A stretch of 64,000 bases of DNA from Streblospio benedicti (GCA_019095985.1 CM032666.1:7699-71698); one strand, 5' to 3'. Shown: positions 32,901-43,885, numbered from the stretch's first letter. Notes: generated by a model not told the origin, from the sequence alone. A program made the numbers and translations.

Positions 32901-35900
32901 CATCTAACTCAGTGAAGAATCTTCCAGATGGAATGAATGGGTGGATAGCAAATGAAAGGCATGTCCCTTGCAACAAACGCAATGTCATGGAACGAGGAAA
33001 TGTCCCAACAGACAATTTGTGTCAGGATCAGTGCAAAGGTATTTTGGACTAGAGTTGTCCCTTTGCCCATGGCCAGCAGACCTTCCCCTAACACTCACAA
33101 TAGCAGGCCATATCTATCATCTGAGAGCGGCAACATATGGAAATGGTCATCATTTCAATGCATCTCTCTCATTCAAAGAAAGATAGTATTCATATGATGG
33201 TCTCAGAGAGTATCATTCACCAGGAACTGGTATTAAAAGATTGCCAAAGCCACGAATACCAAGGCGCTATTACCCTAATTTCTGTTTGTATGCCTGGAGT
33301 TAAATCCTGTCTTGACACACCTTCAACAAGTCAGAATGGACAGGCTGATATACAATGGAAAATGTGTGATAAATGCTTCAGCAGACATGTGTATTGCCAT
33401 TTAACATCTATTGAAATTTCTATTCCTGGATGGAATATTTTTTCTCTGTAGAAATGTTTTAGTACTACTGCAAATAAACGCATCATGATAAATGATCACT
33501 TGTTTTATGACATTCATAGAGATAGACAAAGAATCAGGGTTCGACATAAGTGGTAGACCTGTAGCCCTGGTCTACCTGAAAACTGGCCGGTCTACCAGCC
33601 TTTGCCAGTAGATAGACCTGCGGTCTACCTGGTTTTGGCACTTCCATTTATATTATTAAAAAAATACTGGTGTCCAACAACTGTTTGAATCATCATCCTT
33701 ATTTTAACAAACACAGAGAATTAATTATGACATTATGTCAATGTATTGAACTATGCACTTCCCTTTAAAGGGCAACAGAAGGAAACATTATGTATTTTTT
33801 AACAAGTGAGTGCCGGGCTACCTGATTTTGAGTCGGTCTACCTGATTTTTAAACTTGGTAGACCCGATGTCTTCTGCCTTACCAGTCCTTATGTCAAACC
33901 CTGAGAATGCTGATACATGTACTTATACAGATAAATATAAATTCTGTTATGTAATAGGCCCTCACTAATAATACTCACCTGTGTTCATATGAATGAAGAA
34001 AAAAAGTTTTGCATATTTGATTGTTGAAAAAAAATGTTTGTTTCTACTTCATGTGTAAAAAAAGTTTGATCAAGCTGTGACTGTGAAAAAAATTGCATGA
34101 TTCCACCAGAAAATTGTGACGCCCCCAACCCCCCCCCCCTAGATTGATAATGGTCCGCCCCTTAACAAATTCTCTCATGGCAAACAGGTTGCTTTGAGGC
34201 AGATTCAAGAGTGCGATAACACAAACTTGATACACATGATATGGGATAAATAGAAGAAATGAAAGACAAAGATCTTATCATAACAGCATTTTTACCTATG
34301 GTGATCATGTTATATTTGTGACAAAAACAATTCTTGTAAGCTTTCTAAATATTTCAATAAAACCACCTGAATATTACAAGAATCATTATCAGAAAAGAAA
34401 TATGAAAGGTACATATAAAAAATGAAAAGTGCAATAACCGTCAAACCGTGTAATTTAATGATTGATTTTGATATTTTTGGCTTGTAAAAAGAAATAACCC
34501 CTAAAAGCTGGTGACATTACAAGGACAGGTATTAAGATTTTCTTTAATCGTCTCTTATCAATCATCACGGTGATGTAATACAATCATATACATTGTACTA
34601 GATGACATATTGTGCATTCCGCCCAGAAGCAACTGTCAATATCCACGTTCATGCCGTATATGTACAGAAATCAATTTTCAAACTTGAAAATATTCATATA
34701 TGTACATTTTTAAGTAAAATAAATCATTAACATTATTATTTCATATTAGATATGAAAATGAATACACATTGCCAAATACGCAATAGGGTCTAGATAGGTG
34801 AAGTTGAAGAATGCGTGTCCTTCAAACCCTACATTATTACAATGCAATTACATTAGTGTAATTTAGTCTCATATTTCATCATTACTGCAAGAAAATAACT
34901 TTAGATTGATTGATTCTTACATACATTACCTACAAAACTAATATATTCAACAAGAACAAGTTGATAAAACATCATTTAGTCTAATAACACACAATACTTC
35001 CAGATGACTATTATCAAAATTCAAACATAATTTAGAATTAAAATACACACAAGTCCATGCATAGTATCTTGATTCCCACACAGTAATCTGAACCAACTAG
35101 AATCTAGTAATTTACAAGCTATATTTCTTCTTTTCTCTGAGAAAGTGAATAATGTTTTATGGCAAAAGAGCTAGTAAAAAAGACAAATAAAGATCAATTT
35201 GCCTGGATTTGTTTTGATTCTATCTTTCATCATTCTAATAATACATCTATACCGCAATCATTTCGGTCAAGATTCATGACACTACTATCTGCAACATTAA
35301 ACCGTGTGATTTACATTCTAATAATGACAAAGTCCACTATTGTTTATCACACTACATGATTTGTTCTTATCCTACATCAAGTTCTCTTTCAAAGAAAATA
35401 GTCTGATACGCAATTTGTACTCTGACTGTGTCACTGACACTTCTGACACACTAACATTTGAGAAATGCTCTTCACATAACCTAAATCTAGTAAATCTTAC
35501 AAAATATATGTTAGCAGGTCAGAGCTCTGTTTTTTCCAGTAACACTGTTTCTACAATTGCATACAATTGAAACTGTGATTAGTATTTCTCTAATCAGTAC
35601 AAATATTTTCATCTCTTCATTCATTCCAATTGCATACCATTGATCACACAATCACTATTATGTCTGAGTAATTTATGGCTCAATAATTGATAATGTGAAT
35701 ATAAGAATTTAACATCTTCAAATTCAATATCCAAACAAATCCAACAATTTACACTCAGACATAGTAGAATCCATTTTAATCCCCATTTAAAATACACACT
35801 TACCATATTATCAGAGCAATTAGAGTTACTAGATTTGTATTCTAAAAAATCCATGTAAGCATGGAATACTTACGACCTTCTCCTTGGCCCTGAGGACACC

Positions 35901-36239
35901 CATCTTGCCAAAGCGGACATGCCAGGGTGAAGAGATGAACGAGCCATCCTCCTGCCGGATAATCAAGATGTCGATCGCCCCAGTTAGCGTCGCAGAGTTG
36001 ATCTCATTGTAGAAGCCCTGAGAGCACATAATCAAGTCTGATTAGAGATTATGTGAGACTCCTTCAATACACAAAGAATAATCGTATAATGAGTTTTCTT
36101 TTAAAAATACTGAAATTGAATCAAATGGAAGTGACTAAAAAGACAGATATTATTATATTGTACTGCCAGTTCAAAAAGTCTTGGCTTTTCACGATGAGAT
36201 TACCTTGAAGTTGGACAGCAGTTTGCCCACGTAGTTCAT
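14915..36239 (-). CDS. LPIN: Lipin, phosphatidate phosphatase (19 coding exons, 1066 aa)
   Basis: Lipin dephosphorylates phosphatidate to diacylglycerol (Mg2+-dependent, at the ER) and also acts as a nuclear co-regulator. Coding exons, 5' to 3': 36239-36204, 36017-35874, 24339-24235, 23926-23758, 23451-22850, 22700-22465, 22254-22064, 21460-21289, 19426-19289, 19002-18847, 18715-18646, 18462-18327, 18182-18083, 17669-17519, 17287-17139, 16634-16395, 15822-15708, 15466-15363, 15101-14915. All are GT-AG and sum to 3201 nt in frame. N-LIP starts [12 protein letters not shown] and continues [15 protein letters not shown] and [15 protein letters not shown] basic run KKRGKRKR (about 319-326) matches the nuclear/PA-binding site. 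The catalytic DxDxT is DIDGT at 845-849, followed by YLSARAIG and [13 protein letters not shown]. The LxxIL co-activator motif reads LGQVL. The stop is an in-frame TAG followed by 13 further coding-like codons. An AG acceptor at 36304-36305 implies an upstream non-coding exon. Confidence 0.95.
21085..21254. mobile_element. Small TA-flanked MITE (CAGTAAAAC type)
   Basis: The element lies between TA at 21083-21084 and TA at 21255-21256. It starts CAGTAAAACTTTCAAT and ends GAGAGCTTCTATTG, imperfect inverted ends. Internal GAGATCACCTCT, GAGACCACCC and GGGACCACTAG repeat the pattern of the copies at 26097 and 61170. It lies in a lipin intron. The ends resemble pogo/Tigger-type termini. Confidence 0.55.
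21540..21827 (-). mobile_element. tRNA-derived SINE
   Basis: Read on the - strand from 21827, the sequence begins GCTTCCGTGGCCGAGTGG. It has an RNA polymerase III A box TGGCCGAGTGG (21810-21820) and B box GGGTTCGATTCC (21766-21777) at tRNA spacing. A non-tRNA body follows. Only the tRNA-like head is certain; the body end near 21540 is approximate and I could not find the target duplication. It sits in the lipin intron between exons 7 and 8, in the sense orientation of the gene. Confidence 0.7.
26097..26237. mobile_element. Small MITE with CAG(C/T)AGAACCTC termini
   Basis: The 141-bp element starts CAGCAGAACCTCC and ends GAGGTTCTACTG as an inverted repeat. Further inside, ACCACCTCTATTGAGACC pairs with GGTGGTCTAATAGAGG. 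The left flank is TA but the right is TC, so the duplication is imperfect. Its internal GGTCCCAAACCTTCAT recurs in opposite orientation in the copy at 61170-61292. It lies in the large lipin intron. Confidence 0.7.
26239..26458 (+). repeat. 27-bp exact direct repeat, 193 bp apart
   Basis: An identical 27-mer starting CCCAGGAAAGTGATTGCAGG lies at 26239-26265 and 26432-26458. The first copy starts just beyond the MITE end at 26237. The second is followed by a poly(A)-like run with AAAAAC units (26459-26486). This may be a local duplication or the two flanks of an inserted sequence. Confidence 0.7.
27475..27523 (+). repeat. 12-bp tandem repeat, four units
   Basis: The unit is about AAATTCAGCCAG, repeated four times with small changes. 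It is a short minisatellite in the lipin intron. Confidence 0.8.
28810..29440 (-). mobile_element. GC-rich island, probable unclassified retroelement fragment
   Basis: About 630 bp of distinctly GC-rich sequence sits abruptly in AT-rich intron. On the - strand it holds a 102-codon frame (28734-29042) beginning [17 protein letters not shown]. The compact, high-GC character resembles the 5' region of a non-LTR retrotransposon or a multi-copy repeat. I could not find a reverse transcriptase, poly(A) tail or terminal repeats, so the class is open. Confidence 0.35.
30778..30887. repeat. Cluster of AGCCAATTGGCT palindromes
   Basis: TTAGCCAATTGGCTAA occurs around 30779-30794 and again at 30829-30844. 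Half or near copies TTAGCCAATTGA lie near 30810 and 30860, and TTAGCCAAG at 30880. Spacers are T/A-rich. Each unit carries an inverted CCAAT core. The cluster lies inside the TTAA-type transposon. Confidence 0.75.
32022..32111. mobile_element. 90-bp inverted-repeat element
   Basis: TAGACTGTTACACTG at 32022-32036 is perfectly inverted as CAGTGTAACAGTCTA at 32097-32111. It may be a very small foldback element nested in the TTAA-type transposon. A nearby hairpin-like GGACTTCGTCC lies at about 31932-31942. Confidence 0.5.
32497..32740. mobile_element. hAT-like MITE, copy 1, nested in transposon coding sequence
   Basis: The termini are CAGGGTCAGGATTA and TAATCCTGACCCTG. The body is about 90 % alike to 46494-46727. 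It interrupts the coding remnant of the TTAA-type transposon between HVWISQ and LPMNDQV, so it is the younger insertion. The flanks AAGTAC and AGCAC are at best a degraded duplication. Confidence 0.85.
33535..33903. mobile_element. hAT-like MITE with CAGGGTTCGACATAAG termini
   Basis: The 369-bp element begins CAGGGTTCGACATAAG and ends CTTATGTCAAACCCTG. Internally, GGTAGACC, GGTCTACC and related motifs recur about eight times in both orientations, a subterminal-repeat pattern. It is nested in the TTAA-type transposon. Confidence 0.75.
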
Positions 36240-36303
36240 GACTACGGCTTGTCAGATCCGCCCTCGTCAGGAAGTGCTAGCTCATATTGTCCACAATAGC
36301 ACC
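36240..36303 (-). other. 5' UTR part of the first lipin coding exon
   Basis: The acceptor TATTTTTCAG (AG at 36304-36305) opens an exon with 64 untranslated bases before the ATG at 36237-36239. In-frame TGA and TAG triplets upstream support this start. A further non-coding exon must lie upstream; I could not place it or the promoter. Confidence 0.65.
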
Positions 36304-36392
36304 CTGAAAAATAATCATACAAAAAGAATAGCTATATTGTAATTGGAAAATATTCCAAATTCTGTCAGAAACAAAAATGAGCTAAACTATGG

Positions 36393-36554
36393 TATACGAC
36401 CATCCAAGCGCCCAGGACCAGTATATAGAAATTTTCTCAAACTGGGGCTTGGGCTGTTATACGAGAGTGCAGTTACAACATAATTATTCAGGTCATTAAG
36501 GAAAAAGAGGGGAGAGGGCTGTTACACGAGGGTGGGCACTTGGATGGTCATATA
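36393..36554. mobile_element. 162-bp inverted-repeat MITE
   Basis: TATACGACCATCCAAG at the left is mirrored by CTTGGATGGTCATATA at the right. Internally, GGGCTGTTATACGAGAGTG and GGGCTGTTACACGAGGGTG repeat. It is in the 5' intron or flank of lipin. Confidence 0.65.
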
Positions 36555-36559
36555 CGGTA

Positions 36560-39150
36560 AATACAAAATCTAAAATCTTTAGGATATTCACTAATTGAAT
36601 AAACTCAGTAGCTCACTGCTTATAATTGTGGGCTGAGGCTAGTCCGGTTACTTCTAATTACTCAAGTTCGTTAATGGGACGATAAATATTATTTTAGGCT
36701 CTCTTATTACCGGGATTACTTCAATTCTTACAAATTACACCTTTGAGGTTAAACTAAACTATGCTACTACTCACTAATTCAGCAAACACGGACGTTCAAA
36801 TTTACAAAAAATCAAGACCCCCCATTTTGAACTCACCATGGAGCATACCTCTCTGAAACAGATGCTAGTGCCAAAAATTAGGGGGAAATTGCAAGTGTAT
36901 GAAAGTTATTTGTATGTGGCAGAAATGTGTACTACGCACACATATAATATATATATCAGTACTTACAGTTATACATATTAGCAGAAATTGGATAAGACAT
37001 GTTTTAATTTTAGTGTGTCACATTTTAGCTTTTTATTGCATTCAGTCTTGATTGCCCTTGATTGGACTCAATCTCTTGTTCAATAAATGCTTTCAAAATC
37101 AACAACAGTCTAATGAAATAATACATTTTCATTTTAAAGCGTCCAGGAATCTCTAATTATTATTGTATGAAAGGCTAATATATTGTCACGGTCATAAGTG
37201 TGGGATGAGCGCAGTACAATATTGATGAATTAATTTCTCTAAATTAATGTTAGCAAATAGTTGACTGTGGTTGACACTGTTGGAATGAATACCATAACTG
37301 ACATAGATATCTAATGGTCACAATAATATGTCAAACTTCAATCTAAGAAAAATTGATTCTATTTGACTAGCAGTCAGTAACAAAAAAATACCATTGGAAG
37401 GTTGTTTACAGAATACCTTACGTAAACATGTTTACAAATATGACAGAGCAAGCTTGAAATGGTAACCTGAAATCAATTTATAAGCAACCCTCTCATACAT
37501 ATTACAGCTTACGTTGCAACTTGTCAGCTGAACAACAAAACAGAAGTTTTACTTACTTTCAGCTTTTTGGTTCACACTGAAAAGTAATGGTATATGAATC
37601 CTGTATTGCTACTACACAAAGATTAAAGCAATGCATACAGTGTTGATTGCAATGTTTCATCTGATTACTGCATCTGACATTTAGACTCATAGTTCACATA
37701 AAGTACAGGTCGGCACATTATACAATCAACCAATTGTTGCTGTTCTTTTATGAACCAATGGTTTCCTTCAACCAATCACTGTACCATATCAAGAGGTGTG
37801 TCCCATATGGGTCAAATGTGCTATCTAATGTAGGACAGGTTTGTGAATGATATATAGGTCACTAACAGAAATGTTTATAATTCAGCATGCCTGATTGTAT
37901 AAATTAATTATTTGGTTCATAACATCTTCATCTTTACAAAAACCTCTAATAACTTATTTGTCATATGTAACCTTATAAAGAGAAATTAATTTATCATAGA
38001 AAGTCCTTAAATGAATCTGATAAAAGTTTTGAAATAAAAAATCAGGTCAAATACATTACAGGCCTACTATTTGAATGTTAAAATTTACAAGTATAATAGG
38101 CAATAGTTTATCTTTGCAATAAGAATTAATTTGTGTAAGGAACATCATTATAAAATGTGCGTTTGCTAAATTATGTATTTGGGCACATATACAAAGTGAG
38201 AATTGACAATTCCATCATGGGGTACAGACTACAGAGATATGTTTATATGACTACAGGGAGGATCAAGTAGAAAAGTGCTATTAAATCGTCAGCAGGACAA
38301 GTAGAACTTAAAAATCTATTTGTCTTTCAAAAGATTTACTTACAAGCCTTTATGGCAAACACTCTATGTCTGTTTGCAAAAGGGACCAGAATCTGTTACT
38401 CGTCGAAAGGACGAATTGCTAAAACCTTTTCCTCTACAAGGTTTTACTTGTCATTCTCACACTCCAAGCTCTATTTATGAATGGGCTATGATATTGAGAT
38501 TCATAAATCATACTGTCCAAAAAATGTTTGATAATCAAGCTTTCATTTGCCCATTTTACTCTAACAACTTAGAATTTTAAAGGCAGTATGTATTTAGCAA
38601 TTTATCCCACATCAGGTATATACACCTTGGGTTATCACACGCTGATCTTGTATCTCCTACTGGTGAATAAAAATATCTGAACACCACATGTACACAGTGT
38701 GGTGTATTGCCTTACTACTTCACGTTCATGATCTCACCACAAAGACAGTAGAATAATGTACGTCAAACGTCGCCAACACGTTTTGACGTACCTTATAGTT
38801 TAAGAAATGTTATTCTCGCACATATATCAAGATAAAACCCTACACTTAGTTTTAAGGTAAAATATTCTTTATCTTCTTCATTAGAGTTCGTACTTTAATT
38901 GTTCAAATTCAACTTTTTCCCCATAACTAAAAGAGCTAAAAGGTGTCATTAATATCATCTTGTAGAGATTTCTTAGCATCTGCATTCATCATCGTACCGA
39001 AAGGATAAAATCCTTACTCAAAAGCTTCTTTTAAACGAAGACGTTTCGGAGGACATTCCTCCATCAGTTTCTGGTAGCAAGGTGTACCCCGTAAGTTTCC
39101 GGTACAGATACCATATATGCCAGGAACTTCTGAACTTTTATAGAGTTTTT
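36560..39150. other. Non-coding region upstream of lipin
   Basis: AT-rich. A + strand frame of 86 codons at 38320-38580 has no recognisable motif. The untranslated first exon and promoter of lipin may lie here, but I see no decisive signal. Confidence 0.4.
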
Positions 39151-39164
39151 TTTTAATCATGGAG

Positions 39165-39330
39165 TACCCAGCTATCACAAACCATTCAATACCTTGTCAG
39201 ACCTAAATATAAGCCTGACCCTCTGAAGAAATGCGGTGTGATTTACTGCATCACTTGTCCCCACTGCAATGGAGAGTACATTGATGAGACTGGTCGGAAT
39301 CTTGGTCATGAGTCTCTGAACATTTTGACA
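39165..39330 (+). mobile_element. Penelope-like element fragment (GIY-YIG-type region)
   Basis: The + strand translation around 39200-39310 includes RPKYKPDPLKKCGVIYCITC and CPHCNGEYIDETGRNLGHES. This matches the GVIY-x-C-x2-C-x3-YIGETGR-x-L pattern of Penelope-like retroelement endonucleases, with D where the family usually has G in YIGET. No reverse transcriptase was found upstream, so it is an isolated 3' fragment. Upstream ACGTTTCGGAGGACATTCCT (39045 on) is reminiscent of Penelope flanks. Confidence 0.6.
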
Positions 39331-40087
39331 AATACACACTAGCCAGACTGGACATGTGATTCCTTTCTGTATGGTGTCAATTAATATTTCTAAAAAAAAT
39401 CTATAAAATTTAGTCTGCACGGCTGTCAAACGTCTTCAATAAAAATTTCTAGTATCAACGTTTTCTCTATGAACGCAATGCATATTTAAAAACATGTCCC
39501 GCTTAGAAAGCACGTCTGTGGTAACCTACGTAGTATGCTGTGAGTAAAAATATGACCTTGAAGAACAATTTTTTAAGAAAATTAGGCAGTGTTGTGAGTA
39601 TTGATGTCAGTCAAAACATGGTTTTGACATAATGTCCTTGTCCTATGAACAGAAACTTTAAATTGAAGATCATTTGTAGGGAACAAATATGCAGTCACTA
39701 GCCCTCTAACATGTCTAAGCCTGTATTATCAAAGTATATCCATTTCTATGGGTCCCTAATAATTTGCAGATGAATTCAGTGAGAAATGACAGTTTTAGAA
39801 GCTATTTCCCAAGTACACTACTTTAGATTAACATATCAAGTACATATCAAGTGCATACCGTTTATATGATAAAAATACTATGGATATAAGTTTCAGAGGC
39901 TGGTATTATATTTTTTTATGATTCCTAAATAAGAATACACAACGCCTACATGTCACGCCACTTGCTATGTTCATGTACGTATGACGTATTATGGCTATGT
40001 TGATGTTTAGACTAAGAACAAGTCAATTACAAGAATTAGAACACAAATTTCCAGTAAATGGTAGTATCCGGTAAAATGGATGTAGGA

Positions 40088-40170
40088 TAGTAGTGATCAT
40101 ATTATTAGGTACTTGTTTGGATGCTATAAATATATATATTATTTTAAACCTACGGGATGTGTCTGCCCTA
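40088..40170 (+). repeat. Dispersed repeat, copy 1 (partner at 63379-63470)
   Basis: TAGTGATCATATTATTAGGT, then ACTTGTTTGGATGCTATA, a TA-rich run and TACGGGATGTGT correspond in order to 63379-63470. The partner lies at the right arm of an inverted-repeat structure. I cannot name the family. Confidence 0.6.
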
Positions 40171-40369
40171 CCGACTCTGTATTAATTAAAATACTCCAAT
40201 GTGACCCCACCCCACACCCCCACTGGTAGCCGTTCCGCTATTGATGAATCAACGCTGTGAAAAAATCAGCACGAGTGACCATTTGGCACATCTTCCGACT
40301 TCCAACTAATATTTGACAAACTTATAGTTGATGGATTTATTATTTCTTGGTGTCAAATCAATGGATAAT

Positions 40370-40700
40370 TTCGCTATGCTATTTAAGGTCTTTAACTGAA
40401 TACATTCTCAAATGTTTTTATAGTGGATAATTTCCGCAGGTCAAACTATGCTAGATTTAAGGGTTTTAACTGAATACCTTTTACATTTTTACGCCATTTT
40501 TACATATCAACATAACAAGATCCGCCCAGTACCTTTAGCAAATGTGTTTTTTTCAAATGGATTTCCGCAGGTCAAGAGGTTGATTGAGGCTAATTTGATG
40601 ATTATGTTATGAAAGTGAATCGGTTGAAGGTCAAGGCAGTCTTTTAGCCATCTCTTTACGACCATTTTTACATATCAACATAACAAGATCAAATATTGAG
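40370..40700 (+). repeat. Decayed local duplications
   Basis: CATTTTTACATATCAACATA plus CAAGATC recurs at about 40494 and 40662. ATTTCCGCAGGTCAA recurs at about 40430 and 40561. TTTAACTGAATAC recurs at about 40391 and 40463. The order suggests a unit of roughly 130-170 bp duplicated and then eroded. Confidence 0.55.
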
Positions 40701-42985
40701 TACAGCCGAATTTATAGTAAATCTTTTTCGATTTACTTTCTATTTTCGGATCTTATGGTTAAATGTGTAAGCTTTTGATATACTAACATTAAATGATTAT
40801 CAAACAACCTCTTAGGTTACTGGCATTGAGTTGAAAAAATGATGTTTGAACAAACACAGAACGAGCGGTTCACCTATGTGGACATTTCTCGTACGTCATA
40901 GTAAATATGACAGCAGTGCTGTTGCCACGGACTCACAAAATAACAGGTGCATTTTAAAAAGTATTGCTGTGGGGTAAATATTCCATCAATTCCTATCAAA
41001 TTAAAGCAAGTTGACAACAAGTGTATGTTGTTTCTTATTCTTAACACTTGGAACCAAAATATTAAAGTCATTGTTGTAATAAGCTGCAAACATTGACGTG
41101 AGTATACTCGGCGGGTAACTCGCCGAATTCCGCTGACAAATTTAGCAATGCACAATATAAATGCTAAAATATAACAATTTACCTTGAACAAGTACATAGA
41201 CTTATGCATATTGATAGAATCGCATATTACTACGGATTATTTCCATCAAAAGTTTGAATTAATACAACAAATAATAAGTGAGATAACATGCAATATTAGT
41301 GTGGTAGTTTTATTTTGGTCTACATAGATCTAGACATTTCCGTGTACAGCCATAGTGGAATATGCGAGTCAGGAAATAAAACAGCCCATACATTCTCCTT
41401 CATATCTCCGACCATATATCAGCTAAAAATATTTCATTATATTACAAAGAATCTATAGATGTATGCGTTTCCAACCATACCAACTTTAAAAATTTAGGAG
41501 GAAATTTTAATAACAAACTTTGCAAGCAAAAATGAGCATTGGGATAAGGATTTGTGATAGCTGCAAACCAATGATCAGAGTATAATATGTTATTCACTTG
41601 TATGAGGGCAGTAGTAATAAAAATATTTTGATAAAAAAAAAAACAAGAAACACTTTTATTTACTAATATCTTTATTTTCACAAAATGGAATAAACTATAC
41701 AATGTGCATTGACGCTCTTTCTTCAACAGCCTCAAATGTTTGAACCCAGCAAGTAGCTAGATTACTTGCTCACCTGGACTTGAAAATCGATTAATAATTT
41801 ATCAATAGGCTATTAATGTAATTGACTCTAGAAATGTTCACAAAATTAACTAATTTAGATGTATATAATTGCTGATAGCTCGGTTAATACTTAACCGATT
41901 TTGAAAATCTTTTTTTTTTAAATTTTTCCTGTTGAATACCTCTAAAAGAAAAGTTCAAGTAAAAAATTTTAAAAAAATATTTCTAAAACAGTGGGACAGT
42001 CTACGCCCCACTCCCCAAGTTCAGTTGGTTGCTTCTATAGTTAACCTGCCTCTGGAGGATCATCTACTAATAACACCACGTAGCCCACCTGTCCGATACG
42101 TCTAAAAGGTACTTGAGACATGAAGAATGAACAACGAACTCTATATTTTATACTGGGCGTGAAAAATCCCATGATTTATATTATGATGTCATGAATGATT
42201 TATTTTTAATCAAAAAGATCTCATATTGTCAGTCGAGTATCGTTGCATTTAAACTCTAAACTTAACAGGCCATATATTCTTCTTTTAATATCCAGCTTAC
42301 CTACAACAGGCAGTGATGAATTTACCTGTAATTAATAGATTTATCGCATATTTTCAGTTTTGAAATTAAAAAAATAGAGTGATCCTCTGTTTTGACCCCA
42401 GACGACCTCGTTTTCAGAAAAAATGTCAACCACAACGTATCCTTAGATTTAGCCATAAACTTTTCCGACATATTGAACACCCTTTGAAATGTGGGTTAAC
42501 AGCCTTTCAGACAATAATTTACTATTTAACCTTCAGTACTGTGCTATTATTAGTAAGAATATGTATTCTAAATTCAAACAACGACAAAATGAAAGAAAGA
42601 TCTATTGCCAGTGTGTTCACTAGAATAACAGTATTTTGTAGGCATAGATCTAACAGCTCAATTGCATTGTATGCATTTACAGTTTTAATTAGTGTACATG
42701 TACAATGCATCTGTTGTCCAAGTGAGCAATAGATAAATATTCAGATACTTAGATACTTGTGCACTAACCTACACTAAGAAAAACATTTTGTTCAGTTGAA
42801 CTGTTTATTTTATAATACTTACAGTATTTTTTGTTATATAATTGTTTCCAATTTTATGATATGAAGTTCAAAGCTAAGGATCAAAGTACGGGATCCAACA
42901 GGTGTTGATAATATTTTTTCATGCAACACAACATTATATCATGATTAAATCTAAACAGACAAATGTGTATGTGTGTACTTTAATT
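40701..42985. other. Intergenic, no recognised feature
   Basis: AT-rich with only short frames that lack motifs. This is the upstream flank of the YdjC-like gene; no core promoter element is convincing. Confidence 0.4.
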
Positions 42986-43885
42986 ATGAGAAAATTCATA
43001 ATAACTGCAGATGATTTTGGATACTCTGAAAAAAGAGATGATGGTATAATTCACTGCTGGCAGCACAATGCAATCAGTCGGGCATCTTTAATCGTAAATG
43101 GCCACTCTGCTCAATCTGCATGTAAGAAGGCATTGCCATGTGGATTAAATTTAGGTTTGCATTTGAATCTTACAGAAGGCATGCCTATAAGTAAAACAAA
43201 TCAAATAGAAACTCTAGTATCAAAATCATCCAACAACAATAATGTTCCTCTGTTTTGGGGGAAAATGGGGTTTCGCGAAAAGTTCTTTGCTGGTGATATA
43301 TATTTAAAACACATTCATCAAGAAATAATAGCACAGATTGAAAGATTCAAAGAATTATATGGCACATATCCATCATATGTTGATGGTCATCAACATGTTC
43401 ATGTAATACCAGGAATCGCGGAGATATTTGCTAAAGTGATGACAACATATGACATTAAAGAAACACGCAGTTCTTATGAACATGGCATTGAACAATGTGC
43501 TTGGATTGACAAGGAAAGAAAAAACTTCTACTCTAGTGTCAATAAACATGCTATGGACGCTACAAAAACATGGCAAAAGTATGGTATTAAAACAACAGAT
43601 GTTTTTATTGGCAATGCTCTGATGGGTGATGCAATGTCAGAGGATAGAATTAGATCGAGACTAACAGAAGCATTAAAAAGAGGCAACTCTGAAACAGAAG
43701 ACTTCTCTATAGAGTTTATGGTGCACCCAGGTTATCCCTCCTTGAAAGGGATAGGTGGCTGTGGGGAAGGTCCAGACAACTTCTCCCAATCACTAGATCG
43801 ACTTCACGAACTAGAAATTTTGTGTTCACAATCAACAAAGCTTATGTTTAAACAAATTGGACTAAATCTGACAAAATCAATGTAG
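42986..43885 (+). CDS. YDJC: YdjC/ChbG-like carbohydrate deacetylase, single exon
   Basis: The frame gives 299 residues from the ATG at 42986. An upstream in-frame ATG at 42902 would add 28 unconserved residues, and MRKFIITADDFGYS is where family members begin. YdjC-family enzymes are metal-dependent deacetylases acting on acetylated amino sugars. Visible metal-site motifs: ADDFG with Asp 9/10, GLHLNLTEG with His 59, and YVDGHQHVHV with Asp 133, His 135 and His 137. Later family blocks include EFMVHPGYPS. Length is normal for the family (human YDJC is a little over 300 residues). The gene is uninterrupted, whereas its neighbours have many introns, which hints at a retrocopy or an intron-poor lineage gene; coding looks intact. 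It converges on bystin. Confidence 0.9.
   Translation: MRKFIITADDFGYSEKRDDGIIHCWQHNAISRASLIVNGHSAQSACKKALPCGLNLGLHLNLTEGMPISKTNQIETLVSKSSNNNNVPLFWGKMGFREKFFAGDIYLKHIHQEIIAQIERFKELYGTYPSYVDGHQHVHVIPGIAEIFAKVMTTYDIKETRSSYEHGIEQCAWIDKERKNFYSSVNKHAMDATKTWQKYGIKTTDVFIGNALMGDAMSEDRIRSRLTEALKRGNSETEDFSIEFMVHPGYPSLKGIGGCGEGPDNFSQSLDRLHELEILCSQSTKLMFKQIGLNLTKSM

Larger units (their letters stand above)
29823..34161 (+). mobile_element. 4.3-kb TTAA-type DNA transposon, decayed
   Basis: The inverted ends match: the left begins GGGGCAGACCATTAACAATC, and the right ends GATTGATAATGGTCCGCCCC. The shared interior (GGGGGCGTCACAAAATTTT against AAAATTGTGACGCCCCC) extends the match beyond 40 bp. The right flank is TTAA and the left TTTA, implying a TTAA target as in piggyBac or Kolobok; the G-rich ends favour Kolobok. 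Coding remnants run on the + strand: 32289-32490 (ending HVWISQ) continues after a nested MITE as [17 protein letters not shown] (from 32747). Around 33095-33260, [18 protein letters not shown] and YSYDGLREY resemble the His-containing region of ubiquitin-protease-like domains. Several interruptions show that it is dead. It lies in the large lipin intron. Confidence 0.7.
24340..35873 (-). other. 11.5-kb third intron of lipin, a transposon cluster
   Basis: This intron separates the exon ending KEKV from the exon starting VDIEINN, both phase 0. It contains the elements listed separately between 26097 and 33903. The stretches 24400-26090, 26560-27470, 27530-28800, 29450-29815 and 34170-35870 are AT-rich, and I see no exon, RNA gene or defined repeat in them. 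In many animals an intron at this site separates the two halves of the N-LIP domain. Confidence 0.8.
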
